64,000 bases of DNA. It comes from Brachionus manjavacas (taxonomy: Eukaryota > Rotifera > Eurotatoria > Ploima > Brachionidae). A program made the translations under genes and the position numbers. The stretch covers positions 5,001 to 69,000 of the forward strand of contig JAHQIY010000011.1 in NCBI GenBank assembly GCA_019054805.1, in the 5' to 3' direction. Below are positions 56,905 to 64,000 of the stretch, one piece after another. A model generated the notes under the pieces. That model was not told where the DNA came from. It made no database searches and saw only the letters and a list, made by a program, of their open reading frames with translations. Numbering within the stretch: the stretch's first letter is position 1; every line of letters starts with the position of its first letter.

Positions 56905-57868
56905 AAAAAATAATAGAAAATATTTTCATATTCATATTTCATAATCACTTTCCTAAGAAAAAAATTTTTTTTTTATTAATAAAAAAAGAGAGCATTTCAG
57001 CTAATTATTTGTCTCTATTTGGCTCTTAATATATTCTTTTTATCGTTAAAATTTACGAAAAATAAAGTGAATTTACGTAAATTTATAAAAGTAAAAAATC
57101 ATAAATTTAACAGATTTAGACGTTTGATTTTACGTTAAGAGCTTTGGCGTCTTTTGAGTGAGTTAATTGTAAAATGTAATGTGAGTAATTGAGTACAAAT
57201 CAATAACTAAAAAAAAAAAAAAAGAATAAAAAAAAGAAAAAAAAAAGAAAATTGTTTTTGATTATTTTATTTATTTTTTTTTTATTTTGAATAAATAAAG
57301 TGTTAATCATAAATAATACTGTAATGTTTCATAGCACTTTTTTTTGTATTGAAGACAAAAATGATTTATATCATTTTTTGTAGTCAAATTTTCCCGACAG
57401 GTCACTTCCGATAATTTTAACTAAATAAAATAACATTATTTTTTTTGTTAATTTTAATTTTTTATGAATTGTTTTAAAATTCATTTCTTTAACAGCAAAA
57501 AAAAATTTTTTTTATTTTTTTAATATTAATCAAAAACAAGGAGCATTTCAACTAATTATTTGTCACTATTTGGCTCCCAACTTAAATAATTTAAAAAAGC
57601 TAAACTTTAAGACTTATTCGAGTCATTTTTACCCAGCAAACTTCTCTCTAGCGTTTTTTCTAATCCGCTCGAAGTCTGTGCGTCTTAACAAAAAGTTGTT
57701 CTCGGAGTTTAGTTAAATTTACACCTAACATCCACAATTTCTATGAACATTTTGTTTTTTAAAATAACACTTGACTAATTTGTGTCTAGTTTAAATTACT
57801 CACTCTTTAAATAAGAATGCTAAATTAGTTCAATTTCTGTATAGATGAACACTTTTTTCAATTTTACT
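56905..57868. other. AT-rich intergenic with two copies of a 38-bp motif
   Basis: GAGCATTTCAGCTAATTATT followed by TGTCTCTATTTGGCTC at about 56991 recurs with three changes at 57541. Their ends, GAGC and GGCTC, are inversely related. A purine tract lies at 57208-57250. No gene seen. Confidence 0.5.
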
Positions 57869-58404
57869 CAGGGTGGCGATGGCCACTTAGCCAACCAGAA
57901 CTTTCAGATTGACATGGTTGCGACATCGCGCACAGATTTGACACGGAGGCCGCGCAATTTCCGCATAGTTCACTGCGGCGATGGCATTGTGTAAGAGTGC
58001 AGTGAGGACGAAGAAGAGAAAGAGCGCGCCAAAGAGGAAAAAAGGCGCCAGTAGGCCGAGGCGCGCCTCAAAATGGACCTGGAAACAGTGAGATTTTTTT
58101 TTTAATAGCTTAAAAAATGGTCTTAATTTTAGACAAAAAGAAAAATTTGACTTGGTTGCCGTGGATGGGTTACTTGGCGCAAAAAAGTGCCAACAAAAGC
58201 GTCGAAGTGTGCGACACTATCGGCAAAAGGCTAGCGTGGTGGTTCGGTATTACCGAGCCCAAGTTTTTGTACGAAATCGAAGAATACAATCGGATCAAGC
58301 AAGAGGAGTAAGAAGATTACTTTGCTGAGATAATTGTAATTGGTGTTGACAAAAAATCAGACCAGGCTGTGCCTGTAAATAAAGAATCACATGACAATTT
58401 TTAA
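57869..58404 (+). pseudogene. FAM177-like pseudogene
   Basis: After an AG near 57868 the frame reads RRPRNFRIVHCGDGIV, a TAA (57992), ECSEDEEEKERAKEEKRR, a TAG (58052) and AEARLKMDLET. After a ~48-nt intron ending at 58132 come LTWLPWMGYLAQKSANKSVE, VCDTIGKRLAWWFGITEPKF and LYEIEEYNRIKQEE, then a TAA (58309) and EDYFAEIIVIGVDKKS. This follows the FAM177 family: a short RRIIHF-like motif, an acidic stretch, then the W..W..Y..A...VCD..G...A...GI..PK..Y.I.EY.R.K block. The second block is well preserved. Three in-frame stops make it a pseudogene. Confidence 0.75.
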
Positions 58405-58496
58405 ATTTATAAACTAAATTAATAAAAAAAGTGTTTTTTTTAATAAAAAAAATTGTAAATTTTTTATAAATTTTTAAACATATAAAATTTTGTACA

Positions 58497-59080
58497 TTAA
58501 CACTAGAAGCACCAACGAGTCAAAAAGACTCTTTTTCGATTTTTGGCCGCTAAAATCTAAGTCAATTTTTTGCTATTTGAGCACATTTTTTTTGTTCAGC
58601 ATAAAAACAAGAATAACTTTTTAAATTAACTAAATTCAAATAAAAAAATATTTCCTTTGTACAAAATCAAGTATATACTACTAGAAGCATAAAAAAGAGT
58701 CATTTTGACTCGTTATTTAATTAAATTTAGGATTTATCTACAAAATCAATAGATGAGTCATAAAATATTTATAAAAAGTATACAAATCTTCAAAAACTGA
58801 CTTAAATCCTAATACTTGAACGAAGATAAGCAAATTTAAAAAATGCAAAATTAAAGTTTGCGTATTTTACATGAAAGACGAAAAATTTGTTCAAAAAGGA
58901 TGAATTCAGTAGAAGATAAATTTTTTTCAAGATACTTTTTTATAGCCAAATTTTTATTTTTACTCAATTAAAATTAAGTATTGAATAGATTTATCCAAAT
59001 AATAAATTATTATCCATTTTTATCCATTAGATTCTATCAAAACAAGTCATTTTGACTCGTTTTGGTGCTTCTAGTGTTAA
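58497..59080. mobile_element. piggyBac-type non-autonomous element (576 bp) with TTAA duplication
   Basis: TTAA (58497-58500) and TTAA (59077-59080) flank a 576-bp element. Its ends are inverted repeats: CACTAGAAGCACCAA, then CGAGTCAAAA on the left (58501) and the same after two extra A on the right. GAGTC...GACTC forms a small palindrome inside each end, and a third copy of the motif (CTAGAAGCATAAAAAAGAGT) is at 58681. The interior is AT-rich and non-coding. TTAA targets and CxCTAGAA-like ends fit the piggyBac superfamily. Confidence 0.8.
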
Positions 59081-61023
59081 AAAAATGAAAATAATTTTCT
59101 CCATTATTTTTTATTTATTTAAATTTGAAGTTTTTTTTTATAACAATTAGTTTGAGCTTTAAAAAAGTCAGAAATTAGATTAGATTTTTCTTTATTTGTT
59201 CCGGAATTAGATTTTACTAGCTGCTTGTGCTTGTACTTTACGTGGATATGAGTAGAGCGCTTGATCTATACTCGCTTGTTTGTTTGCTTCAAATTATTTA
59301 ATAAAAACAAAATATACAAACTAAAATAAATATTTTGTTTTTACAGAATGGTGCTATAAATTTTCCTTTCACTTATTATAGAAAAAAAAAACTCTATTTA
59401 AAAAATAAAAAAGTTAAATTTTGTTTAAAAAAAATAAATAAATGATGACCTAGACTTGACCAAAATTCATGCGCCAAACACTAATTGAATTTCTTCTTAC
59501 AGTTTTTATCTAAAATTAATTTTTTCTAAAACTTCATTCGAACAAACATAATCTACAGATTACTTATAGACGAAAAAAGTGAGTTCGAAATTTAAAGCCA
59601 ATTATAAGATCTAATGAATTCTTAACTAAAATTGGTGAGATTTAAGTTAATCCTGAAACTGTTATCTAACTAATTGACGCTTAGATTTTGCTTTGCTTTG
59701 CTTGAATCCTTTGGTTGATATTTAACAAATTGGTTGCCGATTGTGCCAATTTTTAACTCAGGTAATTTTTCTCTTGTTTTATGCATATTTTTTAAACAAA
59801 TTTTAATTTCAAAATATCAATCAAGCGAAGCTGCAAACATTTCAACAAAAAAACTTCTGTTGATAAAAAAAGTTTAGCTCATCCAAAAAGCCTGGAGAAA
59901 ATTTTTATGCTTGGGAGCATTTGATCAAGATTTGTGCTCGAATAAGACCCAGTCTGAGCTAAATATGTTCCTATTTAAGCAGAAAACTAATCGCTTAAGA
60001 TCGCTTGAGCTTTTTAAGCCAAGTACTCGACTAATGTACGCAATTTTCAGTCAATACAAAATTAAACCTTATAAAATCGGTCATGAGACTAATTATTTCT
60101 TTAATTGCTTAAAGACTTGAAAAATACTTTAAAAAAATGCAGTTGACTAAAAAATTTTGATTAAAAATTTAAATTTTATTTTTTATAAATAAAATTAAGT
60201 GTCTATAGAATTGAATTTTAAACAAAGTAAAATAATTATTTTCGAATTAAGAATTTTGGTGAGTTTCGACTCGAGGAATCTTTTTTCAATGAAAGGTTTA
60301 ACCCAGAGTAATTTGATCTGAAAAAAAAGATTACTCTATCATGAATAAAAATTTGAGCTTCAGATAAAAAAAGATAAAACTGCTTGCGGATAATTATAAA
60401 AAGCTTGTTCTTTCCGAATTCGCGGCATTTTTAAAATTAGTAATAATTTATTTGAACTTTTTTTAATTTGGTCCCACTCGTTTAAAAACTAAAGATATAA
60501 TTTAAATTCTGGTTTTCTAACAAGATGAATACAACATTGAAAGCTCATAATTTAAATTAATGAATTAACTGAAGAGAACAAAGATAACTGCGCACTTATT
60601 TTTCAGTGAACAAAGCTCAACACTCAAATTGAATAAGTTGAAATTTTTCAATAAAAACAAAAAAATTTAATTTCTAAAAAAAGTGAAATTTTTTTATTAA
60701 AGATACTTCATTTCCATGTAAAAAATATACAATATTTTGAGTTCATTTTATTTATTTTACATTCTTTTGTATAAAATTAAAATATTATGCAATGTGTCGT
60801 TTTTTTTTTCGTTGTAAAAGAGCCATTTTCCTAAAAATATCATAAAAATCAAGTGAAAAATAAATACACTTCAAAAAGCAAAAAAAATCTTGACTTGGCA
60901 AATTTAGTCTAAGTTTTTAAAAATTTTAATTATATTCATCAAAAAGAGCTTCTTGTTCAGTCTATATCTTAAAGAGAATATAAATTTTAAAATTTAAAAA
61001 ATCATGCCTTAAAATGATAGACA
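59081..61023. other. AT-rich intergenic DNA
   Basis: No gene recognised. A 69-aa frame at 59911-60120 lacks any familiar motif or splice context and is not called. Short tracts such as GCTTTGCTTTGCTTG (59690) are present. No element ends were found. Confidence 0.4.
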
Positions 61024-61860
61024 CTAACCTGTTAGTGCAATTAAATGACACTTTATTTTTAGATCTATATAGTTTCGTTTTAAATCTCGAAGCTTTTTAG
61101 TTTCGCTCGACCAATATTCTTTCTTAAATAATAAATTTGGATCCCATTTTTTTTCATCAACTTAAATAAATAATCATAATAAAATTTTTTAAAACTTTTA
61201 AAATGTTATTACATATTGTCGGTGTGTTAAGAGCTGATACGTCCATTATTGACTTGCTTTTGTTGTTAAATACGTCATGACTATAATTGACTAATTTTAC
61301 CAAAGTGTCTATGCACATGTTTAGCTCACTATAAAATTCCTTCATCGATTTCTTGTATTCATCATTCAAAGCGAATTCAAAAGACTCTAGTTTTTCTTCC
61401 ATTTTCTCACTATGCTTTAAGGCCATGTCTCTGTACTCGATTGCCTTTTATTTAAAAATTTTAAATTAATGAAAATTAAAAGAAAAATGATTAATACTGT
61501 TTTTAACTCATTTTGAAGAGTCCAATTTTTTCGCTGAATTTCATGAAATTGAGTCACATAATCTTTATTCTGAAACGTAAGTTTTTCTATTTGAGTTTCA
61601 TATTCTTTCTTTTTTCCGTAAAATTTGCTTCTGTTTTATTTAAAATTCTTTTTTGAGAAAAAAAAATCTAAATTTGAAAAAAATAATTTTTAATTCGGTA
61701 TAAAAAAATTGAAGAAAAAATTACGTTGATTAAAGATTTGTATTTACTAATGAGATATTCATGATCTTGATCATTCAATTCATCATAAAACATAAAATCA
61801 GAATTTTCCTTGTCAATATCATTGAGCGCTTCAAAAATTAATTTGTTCTTAAAAATTCGG
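61024..61860 (-). pseudogene. Partial coiled-coil gene, 3' exons
   Basis: Four minus-strand exons can be read: 61860-61725 (FEALNDIDKENSDFMFYDEL), 61630-61500 (YETQIEKLTFQNKDYVTQFH, IQRKNWTLQNELKT), 61444-61213 (AIEYRDMALKHSEKMEEKLE, ELNMCIDTLVKLVNYSHDVF) and 61160-61024 (DEKKWDPNLLFKKEYWSSET), stop TAG at 61024-61026. Introns are about 52-95 nt with GT-AG ends. The phase between the first two exons does not fit, so one indel is likely. The protein is Glu/Lys-rich and helical, without a recognised family. Upstream exons are replaced at 61860 by Ty3/gypsy sequence. Confidence 0.5.
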
Positions 61861-61879
61861 TTTAGATCAAATCAATTAT

Positions 61880-62244
61880 ATTCAAATTTTATTCATAAAT
61901 CAATCATCGAAGAATCTGTGACCAGTCCAGGTGACGCCCCAGTCGATTGGTCGCCAGGCGCGGAAAGTCAAGTTCCCGAAACAAACGAGATACAGAGCAG
62001 CGCTGAAATTTACCATGATAGTTACTGGATGGATCCAAATTTTCTAGATCTGAATGAAGACATCAATCAGCCAGAAAACCTTCCCGAATCGGATACGGAT
62101 ACCTCCGTGTTTGAACCGAATTACTATTTCCGAAGGCAAGTTGAGGTTGCTCAAAACGGGTGAAACGAGGGTAAATCAGAGGAAACCGGGGGTCCTAAAG
62201 GATCTAGGAGGCCACCAGATCGGTTACAATATAGCTAATTACAT
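61880..62244 (+). pseudogene. Ty3/gypsy pol C-terminal tail
   Basis: The frame 61810-62163 (EESVTSPGDAPVDWSPGAES, DTDTSVFEPNYYFRRQVEV) ends in TGA but stays open beyond it as NEGKSEETGGPKGSRRPPDR and LQYS, then TAA at 62237. A Pro-rich acidic region followed by an RRPPDRL-like end is typical of the last part of Ty3/gypsy polyproteins. It joins the coiled-coil exon at about 61860. Confidence 0.55.
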
Positions 62245-62520
62245 TAAAAGAAATTTTTTAAAAAATGTAAAGTCTCGGTTCGGACTTTAGGAATTTAAGC
62301 CAAGAAATAAATAAAACAATTAAATTTTTTTAAAGTTTATTTTAATGGAATCTAAAATTATTACAAAAAATAAGTTGTTAATAAAGTGGTTAATTTTTAG
62401 CGTGCTCTGCCTGCAGTTATGACTTTACTACATTAAAATATGAGCTAGGAAGTTCAAGAGGGATCTCAAAACTCGGGTGGTTTTTTATTATTATTATAAA
62501 AAAAAGATCGAACAGAAGTC

Positions 62521-62911
62521 CTAAAGAAAGTTCATAACGATCCGTTCAGTGTGCACCTTGAGATAGATAAAAGTGTACCGGATACTGCGCTGTCGGACAG
62601 AGGAACCAATTTCCAATCGGAACTGATGAATCATCTTTATGAGTTACTAGATATCCAAAGACTCCGGACATCCGCGTACCATCCGCAATATGATGAGGAA
62701 ACCAAAAGATTCAACCGCACGTTGGAACAAATGTTTGGCGTGTTATGTAGCCGATTCACAAAATGATTGGGACAAATACCTACCTCAGTTAGCGTTTGCA
62801 TATAACACCACGGTGCACCATACGACGGGCTTAACCCGGTTCGAATTCATCCATGGTCGAAAACCAAAGTTACCCGTGGTTCTGTTGTTCCCTGCCCGGA
62901 CCTGGATTTGA
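62521..62911 (+). pseudogene. Ty3/gypsy integrase fragment
   Basis: Starts in VLKKVHNDPFSVHLE-like sequence and then skips directly to VPDTALSDRGTNFQSELMNH, so the zinc-finger and first Asp region are deleted. HPQYDEETKRFNRTLEQM carries the last part of the core with the usual Glu region. A frame change near 62750 leads to WDKYLPQLAFAYNTTVHHTT and FIHGRKPKLP. It is a different copy from the one at 54361, and its order relative to the tail at 61880 is reversed, so several insertions or rearrangements took place. Confidence 0.75.
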
Positions 62912-64000
62912 ATTTAAATGTCAAATGCAAGCAAAGTCCGAGCCGATCTGCTCAGATGTTATGAGACAACTAAAATTTTTCAGTTTAATAACGTTTTAAC
63001 GTTTATTAACGTTTATTAACTAGGTTTTAAGAACCTTTTAAAATTTTTTAAAAATTTTTTGACTGGGTATATATGATTTCATGAAACGGCGTTGTTAGTT
63101 CAATTACAGAAAGTCAATTTTTTGTTTATCTGTCAAAATAGATAATATTGGTAATATTACAAACGAAGATAATATTGAATAATATTGAGAATATATTAAT
63201 AATAAAAATTTTGAATAAATCTGCGAAACAAACCTAACTTGTGTCTTTAAAAATTTCAAAATATTGATCATTATTTAATATTCACCTAAGTTAAAAATTT
63301 ATATGAATTATTTTTTAGTTAAATAAATTAAACAAATAATGTTTAAAGATGTTTAGTCATTTATTATAAAAAAATTGATTAATAAAGCCTTTTTATTAAA
63401 CTCAAAAACTAAAAATTTTGATTTGAAATTTACATTTGATCATGAACTTCAATTTGCCAAAAAAATCACAATTTTTTTAATTTGATGGACAACAATAACA
63501 ATCAATTTATTTTATTTTGTAAAAAAAAAAAAAATTTTAAGTTCAAATTAAAGTTTGACTTTTGACCAGCTCTGTATATTTTTAATTTAGAATGATTTTT
63601 TTTCAAATAAAATATAACTGATAGAATCATAAATTAATTAACGTGATTTATAGGATAAATTTTTTTGTTTGAAAATTTTTAAGAAAAAAATCTATTTAGT
63701 TGGAACAATTATTTTGAATTTTTATTATTTTTTTATTTTTTAACACTTAATGTATATACAAAAAAAAAGTACTTCGTTTAAGTTAATATATGGTTTTTTT
63801 TCGAAAAAAAAAACAATCTAAAATAAAATTAATCAATTTATACGTAATAATATCATATTGATATCGATTTCAAACAAAATTTCTTTTTCATAGGATTTAA
63901 AATGTAAAAAAATTTAAAAAAAAAATAATAATAATAATAAAATCGGTAATGGATATTTTAATGCACAAACGAACGACTTTTTCACAAAAATATACTTTTA
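62912..64000. other. AT-rich DNA without recognised features
   Basis: Several poly-A/poly-T tracts and a short (AAT)n run near 63930. ACGTTTATTAACGTTTATTA near 62998 is a tiny direct repeat. No gene seen. Confidence 0.5.

Noticed and set aside
57869..58404. Alternative genetic code with TAA/TAG as Glu or Gln
   Set aside because: The 1416-aa Helentron frame and the long MAM frames contain no internal TAA or TAG and end at them, so the standard code applies.
59911..60120. 69-aa frame as a gene
   Set aside because: No motif, splice context or repeat relation; frames this long arise by chance.
62836..62850. GGTTCGAATTC as a tRNA B box
   Set aside because: It lies within the integrase frame and no cloverleaf can be drawn around it.

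Overview
The window is AT-rich animal DNA. Supported genes have very short introns (about 46-56 nt), use the standard stop codons, and include MAM/LDL-receptor-A proteins, a nuclear receptor, FAM177, dynein heavy chain and U6 snRNA. The compactness and the mix of transposons fit a small invertebrate. I favour a monogonont rotifer such as Brachionus, but this is inference. Almost everything is repetitive, duplicated or broken, and few intact host genes can be defended.

Region 1 (1-10705) is a head-to-tail array of about 2.08-kb units. Each has several 257-bp sub-repeats, a 103-aa C-terminal piece of an endonuclease/exonuclease/phosphatase (EEP) domain, a tetranucleotide microsatellite and a Helentron-type 3' hairpin end. 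Region 2 (10727-25741) is a large inverted repeat with 6.6-kb arms and a 1.78-kb centre. The arms carry a decayed multi-MAM/LDLa gene and a small unknown gene. The centre carries the 5' part of the MAM fragment and a dynein heavy-chain relic, and is present again at 38394-40175.

Region 3 (25973-36608) is the most original part. It runs, all on the plus strand: a heptapeptide-repeat protein, a JAMM/MPN-type protein, a DDE transposase followed by an Ulp1-like cysteine protease and a RING-H2 finger, and a multi-exon coiled-coil protein with MYT1-like zinc fingers. I read this as one DNA transposon, or the wreck of one, carrying a ubiquitin/SUMO-related gene set. Homopolymer frameshifts and two in-frame stops interrupt it.

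Region 4 (38394-55919) is a nest of duplications. A module of Helentron (Rep, Pif1-like helicase and EEP domains), nuclear-receptor gene and Ty3/gypsy fragment appears in three partial copies in both orientations. The best Helentron is at 47502-52410 and the only nuclear receptor with an open DNA-binding domain is at 53102-53959. Region 5 (55920-64000) holds an unknown ORF, a U6 snRNA gene with a TATA box, a FAM177 pseudogene, a 576-bp TTAA-flanked element of piggyBac type, a partial coiled-coil gene and Ty3/gypsy remnants, separated by long AT-rich stretches without recognisable genes.

Tandem arrays, palindromes, Helentrons and gene fragments together suggest a heterochromatic, subtelomeric or supernumerary-chromosome environment. 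Assembly error at the inverted repeats must be excluded first.
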